Assembly (NCBI RefSeq): GCF_014837245.1
Contig: NZ_JACYFU010000001.1
Coordinates: 1,054,001-1,118,000 of the forward strand
Origin: Devosia oryzisoli
Lineage (GTDB): Bacteria; Pseudomonadota; Alphaproteobacteria; Rhizobiales; Devosiaceae
Direction: 5' to 3'
DNA: 64,000 nt
This document shows positions 44,532 to 54,869 of the stretch, piece by piece. The notes under the pieces were generated by a model, which worked only from the letters and a program-made list of their open reading frames with translations, ran no database searches and was not told the DNA's origin. Numbering within the stretch: position 1 is the first letter of the stretch; each line of letters begins with the position of its first letter. The position numbers and the translations under genes are program-made.

Positions 44532-44938
44532 TTTCATCCTCAGGTCCTTGGCGGACCGGCAAAGGGCTGCGACGCGCTGGGTCTGGCTCACTGGAGAGGC
44601 CGATTATCGCAGAATTATGGTTCGGAACGGGTTAAGCCGCGCTGGCGGCGGAGAAGCGAGGTTTTCGGCTCTTCCCGGCCAGGACATGGCCGCGCGGGAA
44701 GAGCTATCGGGCCCTTGCCGCTGCGGCTGCCACGGTGATGCCGGCGAGCTGAGCTTCAAACCATGCAACAGTGAACGGAGACAGCATGTCTCTTGCCCTT
44801 GAGATTTGACTTCTGATACCACGTCACGACGTCGTCCACGCCTTTTTATGACCTCTGGCAGACCTTGTAAATGCCATCGCACCTTTACATCTATTCGGTG
44901 CTGGTGCGGGCCACGGGCAGGAAATCTCGGGTAGGTGC
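44532..44938. other. 407-bp gene-free divergent spacer with a long stem-loop
   Basis: Between alaC (minus) and the glycosyltransferase (plus). It contains a perfect 10-bp inverted repeat, GCTCTTCCCG (44668-44677) with CGGGAAGAGC (44695-44704), and an inner GGCCA/TGGCC pair. A 7-codon mini-frame (44786-44809) follows GGAGACAGC. I see no credible longer gene and no recognisable riboswitch; promoters for both flanking genes should lie here. Confidence 0.5.
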
Positions 44939-46228
44939 ATGAGAAAACGCGTCGCGATCGCCACGATTGGTACCTCTGGCGATGTTCGTCCCTATCTCGC
45001 CCTCGCCAAGGAATTGCAGAACCACGGACATGACGTGGTGCTGGGCACCAACTCGGACTTCGAAGACCTGGTTCGCTCCTACGATGTCGAATTCCACAGC
45101 CTGGGCACCCGTATTCAGGACTGGCTCCAAGAGTCGCGGTTCGACAACGCCATCAGTGGCATGAAGCTGCACCACTTCCCGCAATTGCTGCGCGAGGGCC
45201 AGGCGCTGGTGGAGCGGGCGGCACGAAATGCCTGGGCGATGTCGCAGGGTGCCGATGCCATCGTGGTGAACATCAACACGAGCTTCGGCATCGACATCGC
45301 GGAAGCGCTGGACATCCCGGTCGTCATGACCGCAATGCAGCCGTTGAACCCAACGCGAGAGTTTCCGGTGTGCGCCTACGAGGTGCCCGACCTGGGGCCG
45401 ACGTTCAACAAGCTCAGCTATATCGCAATGAACCTGCAGCAGGCTTATTACGACATGCCGCGCGACCGGCTGCGCAAAAACCTGATGGGCCTGCCGGCGC
45501 GCAAGCGCGGAGGCCTCTTCAAGGACAGTTACGGCAATACCATCCCGACCCTTTACAATTTTTCGGCGATCGTCTCACCGCGCCCGCGAGATTGGCCGCA
45601 GACCGCGGTTGTCACCGGGTTCTGGCATCTGGACGACAATAGCGGCTGGACGCCACCGCCGGAGCTGCAGGCGTTTCTTGATGCGGGCCCTCCGCCGGTC
45701 TATATCGGCTTTGGCTCCATGCCATTCGGAGCGGACCGCAACACGCAAATCCTGCGCTCTGCGCTGGAACAATGGGGTGGTCGCGCCATCGTTTCGCGCG
45801 GCTGGGGCGGCATCAATCCGGCCGATCTACCTGACACCGTGTTCGCAGTGACCGAGGCGCCACATGACAAGCTGTTCCCGCTGGTCTCGGCAGTCATCCA
45901 CCATGGTGGTGCCGGCACAACTGCTGCCGGCCTCCGGGCCGGCAAGCCCACTTTCACGGTGCCGCAGGCTTATGACCAGCGCTATTGGGGTCGGCGTGTG
46001 CGCGCCCTGGGTTGCGGCCCTGCCCCGGTCCGGCTGCGCGCCCTGACCCCGGAAAAGCTCGCAAGCGCCCTGCACCAGCTCACAAGCAATCCCAACATGG
46101 CCGCCAATGCCAAGTCAATCGGCAAGGCATTGTCGGACGAACGGGGGCTCGAGACGGCGGTGGCCTTCATCGAAACCACGATCGATGGCGCCAAGGCGGG
46201 TGCCCGGCGCTTTTACAGCGCCAACTGA
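44939..46228 (+). CDS. GT1-type (UGT-like) glycosyltransferase
   Basis: A 429-aa glycosyltransferase of the GT-B fold, family 1. The N-terminus RVAIATIGTSGDVRPYLALAKEL is the sterol/macrolide glycosyltransferase signature; the nucleotide-sugar site is VSAVIHHGGAGTTAAGLRAGKP followed by PQAYDQRYWGRRV, with the Asp-Gln pair typical of UDP-sugar users. The acceptor is unknown; relatives glycosylate hopanoids, sterols, carotenoids or secondary metabolites. It stands alone, with no biosynthetic partner nearby, and converges on lon. Confidence 0.85.
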   Translation: MRKRVAIATIGTSGDVRPYLALAKELQNHGHDVVLGTNSDFEDLVRSYDVEFHSLGTRIQDWLQESRFDNAISGMKLHHFPQLLREGQALVERAARNAWAMSQGADAIVVNINTSFGIDIAEALDIPVVMTAMQPLNPTREFPVCAYEVPDLGPTFNKLSYIAMNLQQAYYDMPRDRLRKNLMGLPARKRGGLFKDSYGNTIPTLYNFSAIVSPRPRDWPQTAVVTGFWHLDDNSGWTPPPELQAFLDAGPPPVYIGFGSMPFGADRNTQILRSALEQWGGRAIVSRGWGGINPADLPDTVFAVTEAPHDKLFPLVSAVIHHGGAGTTAAGLRAGKPTFTVPQAYDQRYWGRRVRALGCGPAPVRLRALTPEKLASALHQLTSNPNMAANAKSIGKALSDERGLETAVAFIETTIDGAKAGARRFYSAN

Positions 46229-46290
46229 AGTCATGACGTCAGGTCGCGACTGCGGTCGCACGTGATCCACTGCGCAGCGGCTCCCCACTC

Positions 46291-46343
46291 CACCCCACCC
46301 TCGGTCGCTCCCCATCGAGGGGAGTGAGGCGCTGGTGGGGGTG
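46291..46343. repeat. Nested intergenic palindrome
   Basis: An outer pair CACCCCACC (46291-46299) with GGTGGGGGTG (46334-46343) encloses an inner hairpin CTCCCC/GGGGAG (46308-46324). This layout resembles short palindromic intergenic repeats of Hyphomicrobiales. It lies between convergent genes. Confidence 0.5.
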
Positions 46344-46409
46344 TTCGTGCATGCTGCTCGTCGACATATCCAGGACACCCCCTCTTCCGTCACCATCGCG
46401 CTGAAACAA

Positions 46410-46435
46410 AAATGGCGGCCCTGGGGCCGCCATTT
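46410..46435. terminator. Bidirectional terminator between glycosyltransferase and lon
   Basis: An 11-bp perfect stem, AAATGGCGGCC with GGCCGCCATTT, loop CTGG, flanked by A residues (46405-46412) on the left and T residues on the right. It can serve the plus-strand glycosyltransferase and the minus-strand lon gene. Confidence 0.8.
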
Positions 46436-46457
46436 CGTTATCGTCTTGCGCGTGGGG

Positions 46458-48884
46458 CTAGTGCGTCACGCTGGCCGTCGAATCTTCTACGGGGTCGACA
46501 GCAGCAGGCACGGCGGGCTCGGCGTCGAAGTCCCACTCGATGGGCTCGGGCTTGCGCACCAGCGCCCGCTCGATAACCTGGTCCATCCGGCTCACCGGCA
46601 CGATTTCCATGCCTTCCTTGACGATGTCCGGGATTTCCTGGAGATCGCGAACGTTCTCCTCAGGGATCAGCACGGTCTTGATGCCGCCGCGCAGCGCCGC
46701 AAGTAGCTTCTCCTTGAGGCCGCCGATGGGCAGCACCCTGCCCCGCAGCGTGATCTCGCCGGTCATCGCGACGTCGTTGCGCACCGGAATGCCGGTCATC
46801 ACCGACACAATCGCCGTTGCAAGACCGATACCAGCCGACGGGCCATCCTTGGGGGTGGCGCCTTCAGGCAGGTGAACGTGGATATCACGCTTGTCGAACA
46901 TCGGCGGCTTGATGCCGAAGTCAATGCAGCGGGACTTCACATAGGCGGTGGCCGCGGTCAGCGACTCCTTCATCACTTCCTTGATGTTGCCGGTGACGGA
47001 CATGCGACCCTTGCCGGGGGTCATCACGCCTTCGATCGTCAGAAGCTCACCGCCAACGGATGTCCAGGCCAGGCCCGTCACGAGACCAACCTGGGCTTCG
47101 GCTTCGATCTCGCCATGCTTAAAGATCGACGGGCCGAGATACTTGGCCAGCGCTTCTTCGTCGATGGTGATCGACTTCGCCTTGGTCCGCACGATGTCGG
47201 TGATCGCCTTACGCATCAGCTTGGAGATCTCGCGCTTGAGATTGCGCACGCCGGCTTCCCGCGTATAGCCGCGGATCACCTTCATGAGCATTTCGTCGCT
47301 CAGCACGAATTCGCCATGCGCGAGCCCGTTCTCCTTGGCGGTCTCTGGGATGAGGTGCTGCTTGGCGATCGCATGCTTCTCCTCCTCGGTGTACCCCGAG
47401 AGGCGAATGATCTCCATGCGGTCCATCAGCGGGCCAGGAATGTTGAGCGTGTTCGACGTCGTCACGAACATCACGTCCGAGAGGTCATAGTCGACTTCGA
47501 GGTAGTGGTCGTTGAACGTATTGTTCTGCTCCGGATCGAGCACTTCGAGCAGGGCCGAAGACGGATCGCCGCGGAAGTCCTGGCCCATCTTGTCGATCTC
47601 GTCGAGCAGGAAGAGCGGGTTGGACTTGCCCACCTTCTTGAGCGACTGGATGATCTTGCCAGGCATGGAGCCGATATAGGTCCGGCGGTGACCGCGGATC
47701 TCGGCCTCGTCGCGCACGCCACCAAGAGCCATGCGAACGAATTCACGTCCGGTGGCCTTGGCAATGGACTTGCCCAGCGAGGTCTTGCCGACGCCCGGAG
47801 GACCAACAAGGCAGAGAATCGGCCCCTTGAGCGTGCCCGTGCGGGCCTGCACGGCCAGATACTCAAGGATGCGCTCCTTGACCTTCTCAAGGCCGTAGTG
47901 ATCCTCGTTGAGGACCTTTTCCGCCAGGATCAGGTCGCGCTTGACCTTGCTCTTCTTGCCCCAGGGCAGGCCGAGCAGGGTGTCGAGATAATTGCGCACC
48001 ACGGTGGCTTCTGCCGACATCGGGCTCATGCCCTTGAGCTTCTTGATCTCGCCTTCGGCCTTGGCCTTGGCTTCCTTCGAGAGCTTGGTCTTGGCGATAC
48101 GCTCTTCGAGTTCGGTGATCTCGTTGGTACCGTCCTCACCATCACCCAGCTCGCGCTGGATCGCCTTCATCTGCTCGTTGAGGTAGTACTCGCGCTGCGT
48201 CTTCTCCATCTGACGCTTGACGCGGGAGCGGATGCGCTTTTCCACCTGCAGCACACCGATTTCGCCTTCCATCAGGCCGAGTACCTTCTGGAAGCGCTCG
48301 ACGACGGAAACCGTGGACAGCAGATCCTCCTTTTCGGGGATCTTGATGACCAGGTGGCTGGCGATCGTATCGGCCAACTTGCTGGAGTTTTCGATCTGCC
48401 CGACCGCGGCGACCACCTCGGCGGAGATCTTCTTGTTGAGCTTGACGTAGTTCTCGAACTCAGACTGCGCGGAGCGAGCCAGAGCTTCGATCTCGGTAGC
48501 GTCTTCTTCGGGTTCGGGCAGAGCGGACGCTTCGGCTTCGAAGTACTCTTCGGTCTGCAGGTAGTTGTCGATCGTGGCGCGATGCAGGCCTTCGACCAAA
48601 ACCTTGACGGTGCCGTCGGGCAGCTTGAGCAACTGCAGCACGGTCGCGATGGTCCCGGTCGGGTAGATCTGGTCAGGCGCCGGATCATCATCCTGCGCAT
48701 TCTTCTGCGTCACGACCAGAATGTGCTTGTCGTCCCGCATGACTTCTTCGAGGGCCTTCACGGACTTCTCGCGCCCCACGAAGAGGGGAACGATCATGCC
48801 AGGGAAGACGACGATGTCGCGCAGGGGAAGAACCGGGTAAACCCGGTCCCGGCTCGTTTCGCCGGTTGGATTGACGTCCGACAT
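46458..48884 (-). CDS. lon: ATP-dependent protease Lon
   Basis: An 808-aa AAA+ protease. The N-terminal substrate domain ([24 protein letters not shown]), Walker A GPPGVGKT at residues 361-368, [10 protein letters not shown] (Walker B), and the protease dyad Ser683 in KDGPSAGIG and Lys726 in GGLKEKLLA are intact. The C-terminus ends in an acidic, low-complexity tail. ATG 48884 follows AAAGGA. A heat-shock-like promoter lies about 95-125 bp upstream. Lon degrades misfolded and regulatory proteins; in alphaproteobacteria it affects the cell cycle. Confidence 0.97.
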   Translation of the reverse strand: MSDVNPTGETSRDRVYPVLPLRDIVVFPGMIVPLFVGREKSVKALEEVMRDDKHILVVTQKNAQDDDPAPDQIYPTGTIATVLQLLKLPDGTVKVLVEGLHRATIDNYLQTEEYFEAEASALPEPEEDATEIEALARSAQSEFENYVKLNKKISAEVVAAVGQIENSSKLADTIASHLVIKIPEKEDLLSTVSVVERFQKVLGLMEGEIGVLQVEKRIRSRVKRQMEKTQREYYLNEQMKAIQRELGDGEDGTNEITELEERIAKTKLSKEAKAKAEGEIKKLKGMSPMSAEATVVRNYLDTLLGLPWGKKSKVKRDLILAEKVLNEDHYGLEKVKERILEYLAVQARTGTLKGPILCLVGPPGVGKTSLGKSIAKATGREFVRMALGGVRDEAEIRGHRRTYIGSMPGKIIQSLKKVGKSNPLFLLDEIDKMGQDFRGDPSSALLEVLDPEQNNTFNDHYLEVDYDLSDVMFVTTSNTLNIPGPLMDRMEIIRLSGYTEEEKHAIAKQHLIPETAKENGLAHGEFVLSDEMLMKVIRGYTREAGVRNLKREISKLMRKAITDIVRTKAKSITIDEEALAKYLGPSIFKHGEIEAEAQVGLVTGLAWTSVGGELLTIEGVMTPGKGRMSVTGNIKEVMKESLTAATAYVKSRCIDFGIKPPMFDKRDIHVHLPEGATPKDGPSAGIGLATAIVSVMTGIPVRNDVAMTGEITLRGRVLPIGGLKEKLLAALRGGIKTVLIPEENVRDLQEIPDIVKEGMEIVPVSRMDQVIERALVRKPEPIEWDFDAEPAVPAAVDPVEDSTASVTH

Positions 48885-48979
48885 CAGTATTCCTTTCCAG
48901 GGCACGCCAAGGGAGAGGAAGGGGCGGCGCGCCCGTATTGCGACTGCCCAGGCTAAAAGGCTGGGCGATTCCCGTTAAT

Positions 48980-49007
48980 AAATAGGGTGCTGCCCCCTTC
49001 CCGCAAG
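48980..49007 (-). promoter_or_regulatory. RpoH-like heat-shock promoter of lon
   Basis: On the minus strand CTTG (49004-49007), 17 bp, then CCTATTT (48980-48986). This matches the alphaproteobacterial sigma-32 consensus of CTTG with CYTATNT closely. The following leader has a GCCCAG/CTGGGC hairpin near 48945-48966. Confidence 0.68.
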
Positions 49008-49153
49008 CCAACCTTTTCGCTTTTGTGAACGTTAGGCCTGCTACGCACAGGAGATGTTCCCGGATTAGCGGAAACATCCGTGTGCCTTGCATGCTGGCCT
49101 GTTCACGTTCCGCATTTCCCGATGTTCGCCGAAGCAGAATGCCCGGAGTGTCC

Positions 49154-50125
49154 ATGAGCGTTTCCGCCCGTCCCCGCCGGATCGATCTTATCGGCATAGC
49201 AACCGCTTCAGGAGCCTCCGTTCGGGGATGCGGCATGGGTCCGGAGTCGCTGCGCGTTGCCGGACTTGTCGAAGCGCTGATCGATCTTGGCCACAGGGTT
49301 GCCGACCATGGGGATCTGCGAAGACCACGGCCGGATGTCTCCACTCACCCGTCGAGCGGGCGGGCGCCGGAGCAACGCAAGGCGGACGTGCTGGACCTGG
49401 CCGCGCGCACGAGTGAAGCTGGAATGACCATTCTATCAGAAGGCTGCCTCCCCGTCTTCCTCGGTGGCGACCATTCCATCGCCATGGGCAGTGTTTCCGC
49501 CGTGGCGCGTCATTGCGGGGATGAGAGGCCGGTACACGTGATGTGGATCGACGCACATGCCGATTACAACACGCCATTGACGTCCCCCACGGGAAATCTT
49601 CATGGCATGCCACTGGCCCTTCTGTGCGGGGAGCCTGGCTTCGACGACAGCTTTGCCGGCCCGTGGCTCGGCCGAATAGACCCGCGCAATGTCACGATCT
49701 TCGGGGCCCGTTCCATCGATCGTGACGAACGCAAGCTCCTGCAATCACGGGGCGTCGATGTGGTGGACATGCGCAAGATAGACCAACTAGGGGTTGTCGC
49801 GCTCATGCAGAAACTCCTTGAGCGCGTGAAAACCGCGGGTGCACACATGCATGTTAGCCTCGACCTCGATGCCATGGATCCCTCCATCGCGCCGGGCGGC
49901 GGAACGCTGGTGCCCGGAGGCCTCAGCTATCGCGAAGCGCACCTGATAATGGAAATGCTGCACGACAGCGGCAGCGTCGGATCACTGGACGTCGTGGAAC
50001 TCAACCCCTTCCTGGATCACGGCGGGCAGAGCGCCACCCTGCTCGTGGACCTCGCGGCAAGCCTGTTCGGCCGGTCGATCATGGGCGAGGAACCTGGCCC
50101 GATGGAATTCACGACAGAGGCGTGA
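49154..50125 (+). CDS. rocF: Arginase
   Basis: A 323-aa manganese enzyme that hydrolyses arginine to ornithine and urea. The ureohydrolase metal motifs are FLGGDHSIAMG, WIDAHADYNTPLTSPTGNLHGMPL and SLDLDAMDPSIAPG, and the C-terminal SLDVVELNPFLDHGGQSA is family-typical. Asp and His ligands are all present. ATG 49154 follows GGAG. No urease or ornithine genes are nearby. The 3' end overlaps the convergent GDPD gene by 17 bp. Confidence 0.94.
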   Translation: MSVSARPRRIDLIGIATASGASVRGCGMGPESLRVAGLVEALIDLGHRVADHGDLRRPRPDVSTHPSSGRAPEQRKADVLDLAARTSEAGMTILSEGCLPVFLGGDHSIAMGSVSAVARHCGDERPVHVMWIDAHADYNTPLTSPTGNLHGMPLALLCGEPGFDDSFAGPWLGRIDPRNVTIFGARSIDRDERKLLQSRGVDVVDMRKIDQLGVVALMQKLLERVKTAGAHMHVSLDLDAMDPSIAPGGGTLVPGGLSYREAHLIMEMLHDSGSVGSLDVVELNPFLDHGGQSATLLVDLAASLFGRSIMGEEPGPMEFTTEA

Positions 50126-50909
50126 GGGGGCAGTCCCCGGGGATAAGGTCGTCCGTGTAGACGGCGTCAACGCCGAAGGCTCCCACCAGAAATACGGACC
50201 AACAGTCGTTGACGGTGTGGGTGTAAATAGGCACGTCCAGCCTCGTCTTGGCATAGAGTGCCGAGCCGGTAAGCGCGTCGAGGATGGGCATGGTCAGCGC
50301 CTTGACTGCAATGCCTGAGCTGGCCAATTCCTCGACTCCCGCCATGCGCTCGCCCCTGCTGCCCGACCGATAGAGCGTGAGAACAAGATTTCGGACACCA
50401 AGCTCCTGCAGCGATCGCGCTTCTGCGACGCTGTATGCTTGCGCGAGCAGACGCTCGCCGAGCGCAGCATGCAGGATTTTGTTGATCTCCAAAACGTGAC
50501 TTTTGGCATCGGACATCAGGACAGCGTCGGGATGCTGATGGAGCCAGTCGAGAAGTTCAGGGATCGTGCACGGTGGATGGTCGATTTTTGCACGGGCAGT
50601 GCTGAAGGCCGCAAGAGAAGGCACCCCCTCGAACCCCGACCAGTCGTGACCGCATACGGCAACACCGTCTGCCGTCATCTCAAAATCGACCTCGATCAGC
50701 CGATGACCTCGCTGGTAAGCGGATGAGAACGCCCCGATCGAATTAGTGTAGTTGCGTCCACCGATGCGTCCACCCGCGTGCGCCACAGCGGGGGTATCCG
50801 AATACATGTCGACGGTGGCGCGTTCGAATGCCGCCAGCAGCACCAGAATTGCCAGGATCAGCAGTAAAACGCCGCCGGCTCTATTGAGCCAGCGGCGCAG
50901 CGGATGCAT
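50109..50909 (-). CDS. Glycerophosphodiester phosphodiesterase family protein
   Basis: A 266-aa membrane-anchored enzyme. One N-terminal transmembrane segment (GGVLLLILAILVLLAAFE) is followed by a GDPD TIM-barrel: AVAHAGGRIGGRNYTNSIGAF (catalytic His), LIEVDFEMTADGVAVCGHD (Glu, Asp, His) and the late VDAVYTDDL. The GGRNYTNS form places it in the subgroup lacking the classical HRG start. ATG 50909 is preferred; a TTG at 50930 directly after the clpX stop would add 7 residues. It would degrade phospholipid headgroup diesters. Confidence 0.88.
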   Translation of the reverse strand: MHPLRRWLNRAGGVLLLILAILVLLAAFERATVDMYSDTPAVAHAGGRIGGRNYTNSIGAFSSAYQRGHRLIEVDFEMTADGVAVCGHDWSGFEGVPSLAAFSTARAKIDHPPCTIPELLDWLHQHPDAVLMSDAKSHVLEINKILHAALGERLLAQAYSVAEARSLQELGVRNLVLTLYRSGSRGERMAGVEELASSGIAVKALTMPILDALTGSALYAKTRLDVPIYTHTVNDCWSVFLVGAFGVDAVYTDDLIPGDCPLTPLS

Positions 50910-50930
50910 GGGATTACGAGGCTCCGGCAA

Positions 50931-52208
50931 TCAGGCGGAAGCCGGTGCTTCTTCTTTCTTGCGTTCTGCGTAGATGTAGAGCGGACGAACGTCCTTGCCC
51001 CGCACCACGTCTTCGCTGATCACGACCTCTTCGACACCTTCGAGCGAGGGCAGGTCGTACATGGTATCGAGCAGGATGCCTTCCATGATGGAGCGCAGGC
51101 CACGAGCACCGGTCTTGCGTTCGATGGCCTTCTCGGCAATCGCCTTGAGAGCGTCCTCGTGGAAGGTCAGTTCGACATCTTCCATCTGGAACAGGCGCTG
51201 GTACTGGCGCACCAGAGCGTTCTTGGGCGAGGTCAGGATTTCGATTAGCGCCGGGACATCCAAATCCTCAAGCGTCGCGAGAACCGGCAAACGGCCGATG
51301 AATTCGGGGATCAGTCCGAACTTGACCAGATCTTCCGGCTCCACCTCGGCAAGCACTTCACCCACGCGACGGTCCGCCGGATCCTTGACTGTGGCGGCAA
51401 AACCGATGCCCGAGCCTTCACCACGGGCGGCGATGATGCGCTCCAGCCCGGCGAAAGCGCCGCCGCAGATGAAGAGGATATTGGTCGTATCCACCTGCAG
51501 GAACTCCTGCTGCGGATGCTTGCGACCACCCTGCGGGGGTACCGAAGCCACGGTGCCTTCCATGATCTTGAGGAGCGCCTGCTGCACACCCTCGCCCGAC
51601 ACGTCGCGGGTGATCGACGGATTGTCCGACTTGCGGGAAATCTTGTCCACTTCGTCGATGTAGACGATGCCGCGCTGGGCCTTCTCGACGTTGTAGTCCG
51701 CGGCCTGAAGCAGCTTGAGAATGATGTTCTCGACGTCTTCACCCACGTAGCCGGCTTCGGTCAGGGTAGTGGCGTCGGCCATGGTGAACGGCACGTCGAT
51801 GATGCGCGCCAGCGTCTGGGCAAGCAGCGTCTTCCCCGAGCCGGTCGGGCCGATCAGCATGATGTTGGACTTGGAGAGTTCCACGTCCTGGTTCTTGGCG
51901 GCGTGGTGCAGGCGCTTGTAGTGGTTGTGCACGGCCACGGAGAGCACCCGCTTGGCCCGGCCCTGGCCGATGACGTAGTCGTCCAGCACCTTGCAAATCT
52001 CGGCCGGAGTGGGCACGCCGTCGGAGGACTTGACCATCGAGGTCTTGTTCTCTTCGCGGATGATGTCCATGCACAGCTCGACGCATTCATCGCAGATGAA
52101 CACAGTCGGACCGGCGATCAGCTTGCGAACTTCGTGCTGGGACTTGCCGCAGAACGAGCAGTACAGCGTGTTCTTGGAGGTTTCGCCGTTGTTTGTCTCT
52201 TTGGACAT
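50931..52208 (-). CDS. clpX: ATP-dependent Clp protease ATP-binding subunit ClpX
   Basis: A 425-aa AAA+ unfoldase that feeds substrates to ClpP. The zinc-binding N-domain has four cysteines ([23 protein letters not shown]); Walker A is [15 protein letters not shown], Walker [10 protein letters not shown], and the ClpP-docking and sensor-2 regions follow. It is preceded by clpP on the same strand with a 174-bp gap, and lon lies within 3 kb, the usual clpP-clpX-lon neighbourhood of Rhizobiales, here interrupted by arginase and GDPD genes. Confidence 0.97.
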   Translation of the reverse strand: MSKETNNGETSKNTLYCSFCGKSQHEVRKLIAGPTVFICDECVELCMDIIREENKTSMVKSSDGVPTPAEICKVLDDYVIGQGRAKRVLSVAVHNHYKRLHHAAKNQDVELSKSNIMLIGPTGSGKTLLAQTLARIIDVPFTMADATTLTEAGYVGEDVENIILKLLQAADYNVEKAQRGIVYIDEVDKISRKSDNPSITRDVSGEGVQQALLKIMEGTVASVPPQGGRKHPQQEFLQVDTTNILFICGGAFAGLERIIAARGEGSGIGFAATVKDPADRRVGEVLAEVEPEDLVKFGLIPEFIGRLPVLATLEDLDVPALIEILTSPKNALVRQYQRLFQMEDVELTFHEDALKAIAEKAIERKTGARGLRSIMEGILLDTMYDLPSLEGVEEVVISEDVVRGKDVRPLYIYAERKKEEAPASA

Positions 52209-52382
52209 CCAGTCACTCCCGGGGGCCGGACGCCCCCAAATTCAAGCGTTAACGCAAACCGTAACGCTCAAGACATAAACAAAGTCTAAGCCGAAACGAC
52301 CTTAAGGGCCGTTCCGGCTGCGCGCAATTGCACCGGGATCACAGTCCACGGCGCAGCGTCATTGTGCTTAACGCGCGGCGGG

Positions 52383-53012
52383 TCAGCTGGGAACCTCGGG
52401 AATCGCGCGCTTCTCCATGACGTTGTCGATAAGGCCGAAGGCCTTCGCCTCTTCAGGCGAGAGGAAACGATCGCGCTCGAGGGCGTTCTCGATCTCCTCG
52501 TAGGTGCGGCCGGTGTGCTTTTCATAGATCTGATTGAGGCGCCGCTTCAGACCCTCGACTTCCTTGGCATGGATCAGGATATCGGTGACCTGACCCTGAA
52601 AGCCGCCGGACGGCTGGTGGACCATGACGCGCGAGTTGGGCAGGCTCGAGCGCATGCCCGCTTCACCGGCGGCCAGCAGCAGCGACCCCATCGAGGCGGC
52701 CTGGCCCATCACCATCGTGGCGACGGCCGGACGGATGAACTGCATGGTGTCGTAAATGGAAAGGCCAGCCGTCACCACGCCACCGGGCGAGTTGATGTAC
52801 ATGGCGATTTCCTTTTTCGGGTTTTCCGATTCGAGGAAAAGCAACTGCGCCACGATGAGCGAGGCCATGTTGTCCTCGACCACACCGGTCACGAAAATGA
52901 TGCGCTCGCGCAGGAGGCGCGAGTAGATGTCGAAGGCGCGTTCGCCGCGGTTCGACTGCTCGACCACCATGGGAACGAGCGTATTCATGTAAAGATCGTG
53001 CGGATCCCGCAT
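52383..53012 (-). CDS. clpP: ATP-dependent Clp protease proteolytic subunit ClpP
   Basis: A 209-aa serine protease subunit. The catalytic Ser is in [15 protein letters not shown], the His in VMVHQPSGG, and the Asp in the later helical part ([14 protein letters not shown]). N-terminal [23 protein letters not shown] is typical. ClpP forms the tetradecamer partnered by ClpX. Confidence 0.97.
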   Translation of the reverse strand: MRDPHDLYMNTLVPMVVEQSNRGERAFDIYSRLLRERIIFVTGVVEDNMASLIVAQLLFLESENPKKEIAMYINSPGGVVTAGLSIYDTMQFIRPAVATMVMGQAASMGSLLLAAGEAGMRSSLPNSRVMVHQPSGGFQGQVTDILIHAKEVEGLKRRLNQIYEKHTGRTYEEIENALERDRFLSPEEAKAFGLIDNVMEKRAIPEVPS

Positions 53013-53252
53013 AGAAAGCCCCTTGGCTTGTGCCCGCGTCGCGGTCCGGGCAAGCTCTTTAACGTTGATTGGTCAACATCCCCTGCCCGAACGCGCACTC
53101 AGCAAGGCAAGAATGTCTCAAATATCGATCGGCGCGACCGGCCGATGCAGCGACGCCGCCGTGGTTGGCGGTAAAGCGACAGATAGGCGGCAATGAGGCA
53201 TCCCGCAAGGGCAGCAGCCGAGCGTGTCGTCTCAAGGTGAATATCGCGCTTC

Positions 53253-53480
53253 TCAGGTGAAGCTGATGGCGACGCCCTTCTTGCGGAAATAGGCCTGCAT
53301 CAGCTTACGGCCCTGGCGGTTGGGCTGGGCGAGCTTGGCCGTCTCGAAATTGGCTTCCTTGACACCTTCGCGTGCCATGGCTGCCTTGAGGGCGGCGATA
53401 TGGGCGTCCAGATCCTCATTGTCGTTGCGGATGGACGCGTAGATGGCGTCGATGGCCTCGGGGACGCTGATGTCGCTCAA
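53253..53480 (-). CDS. Small conserved hypothetical protein (75 aa)
   Basis: A short basic protein: ISVPEAIDAIYASIRNDNEDLDAHIAALKAAMAREGVKEANFETAKLAQPNRQGRKLMQAYFRKKGV in outline, with a helical N-terminal half and a C-terminal Arg/Lys-rich segment. I recognise it as a type of small protein found next to clpP in Hyphomicrobiales, without an assigned function. No ATG is available; I prefer TTG 53480, 8 bases after AAGGAG, over the GTG at 53489, which directly abuts that site. It precedes clpP on the same strand by 240 bp. Confidence 0.75.
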   Translation of the reverse strand: MSDISVPEAIDAIYASIRNDNEDLDAHIAALKAAMAREGVKEANFETAKLAQPNRQGRKLMQAYFRKKGVAISFT

Positions 53481-53606
53481 GCCGTGCACTCCTTAAAACC
53501 GGTGGCTCTCTCCCTAACGGATTTTTCAGCACGAGCAAGCAGCAGACCATAGGCAGGTCGTATCAAGGGCCCTATTGTCGGCGATCTTCCAACCGGTTTG
53601 CTCATC

Positions 53607-54863
53607 ATGGCCGCCATTCTTCAGGTCCGTCCCGTCACCGATGTTCTCCCACGGCTCAGGGCCAGTGCGTCTCCGCAGGACCCGCAGTTCTTTCAGGACC
53701 CGTATGGCTTCTACGCCGAGCGGCATGCTGACGAGCCCGGCTTCTTCTGGGAAGAGTATGGACACTGGTGCTTCGCCGACTTTCGATCGGTCAGCGAATT
53801 GTTGCGCGACAAACGGTTCGGGCGCCACATCCTGCATGTCGCCTCGCGCGAGGAAATCGGCCTGCCGCAGCCCAAGCCACACGTGGCCGATTTCGACCTG
53901 ACCGAGCAGCACTCGCTGCTGAATCTTGAGCCGCCCGCACATACGCGTTTGCGGACACTAGTAAACCGGGCCTTTGTGTCGAGGCAAGTGGAGCAACTGC
54001 GCCCGCGCATACGGCAATTGGCCAACCAGATGATCGACAGCTTCGAGCATGACGGCAGTGTCGACCTCATCAAGAGTTTCGCTGCGCCCATCCCCGCTAT
54101 CGTTATTGCGGAAATGATCGGCCTGCCTGCAGAGATGGCACCGCAGTTGCTCAATTGGTCCAATCGCATGGTGACGATGTACATGTACAATGTCAGCCAT
54201 GAGACGGAACTGGACGCCAACCGGGCTGCTGCGGATTTTACCGCCTATCTGCGCGAAGTGATCGCGGAGCGCCGCCGGCAGCCGCAGCAAGACCTGCTCA
54301 GTCACATGCTCACCAGTGATCGGGCCGGAGATGTGCTGAGCGATGACGAGGTGTTGTCCACGGCCATTCTCTTGCTCAATGCGGGACACGAAGCGACCGT
54401 GCACACCACGGGCAATGGCGTGAAAGCCATTCTGGAAAGCGGCCTCGACCCGCAGTCCCTCTTTGCCAGTGAGGGCCAGACGGAAGCCACAGTGGAGGAA
54501 TGCCTGCGGTTTGACGCGCCGCTGCATCTTTTTACCCGCTACGCGCTGATGGACCTGGAATACAATGGCATCCGGTTGCGCAAGGGAGACGTGGTCGGCC
54601 TGATGCTCGGTGCCGCCAACCGCGATCCGAGGCGGTTTGTGCATGCGGAGCGGTTCGATCCATTCCGCACCGATGCGGCCAATGTCAGCTTCGGGGCAGG
54701 AATCCACTTCTGCATCGGCGCGCCCCTGGCCCGCATCGAGCTACAGGAGGCGATGCGCGTGCTCTTCGCAAGGCTGCCCCGCCTAAGGATCGTCGAGCCG
54801 CCACGCTACGCCAACGTCTATCACTTTCACGGACTTGAGCGCCTGCGGGTGGCGTGGGACTGA
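53607..54863 (+). CDS. Cytochrome P450
   Basis: A 418-aa soluble class I bacterial P450. The heme loop is FGAGIHFCIGAPLARIE (Cys thiolate), the I-helix oxygen-activation motif is LLLNAGHEATVHTTG (Ala-Gly...Thr), the K-helix ExxR is EECLRF, and LEPPAHTRLRTLVNRAF is typical of CYP107-like families. No ferredoxin or reductase gene is adjacent, so redox partners must come from elsewhere. The substrate is unknown. ATG 53607 was chosen; no strong ribosome binding site is visible. Confidence 0.93.
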   Translation: MAAILQVRPVTDVLPRLRASASPQDPQFFQDPYGFYAERHADEPGFFWEEYGHWCFADFRSVSELLRDKRFGRHILHVASREEIGLPQPKPHVADFDLTEQHSLLNLEPPAHTRLRTLVNRAFVSRQVEQLRPRIRQLANQMIDSFEHDGSVDLIKSFAAPIPAIVIAEMIGLPAEMAPQLLNWSNRMVTMYMYNVSHETELDANRAAADFTAYLREVIAERRRQPQQDLLSHMLTSDRAGDVLSDDEVLSTAILLLNAGHEATVHTTGNGVKAILESGLDPQSLFASEGQTEATVEECLRFDAPLHLFTRYALMDLEYNGIRLRKGDVVGLMLGAANRDPRRFVHAERFDPFRTDAANVSFGAGIHFCIGAPLARIELQEAMRVLFARLPRLRIVEPPRYANVYHFHGLERLRVAWD

Positions 54864-54869
54864 AACAAA

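Noticed and set aside
44786-44809. Seven-codon frame after GGAGACAGC as a leader peptide gene
   Set aside because: No tandem codons of one amino acid and no adjacent regulated structural gene were seen; kept only as part of a gap observation.
46872-48956. A 694-codon open frame antisense to lon
   Set aside because: Its product is a repetitive His/Asp/Leu-rich sequence with no domain, and the opposite strand encodes an intact Lon. Such long antisense frames are expected in GC-rich codons.
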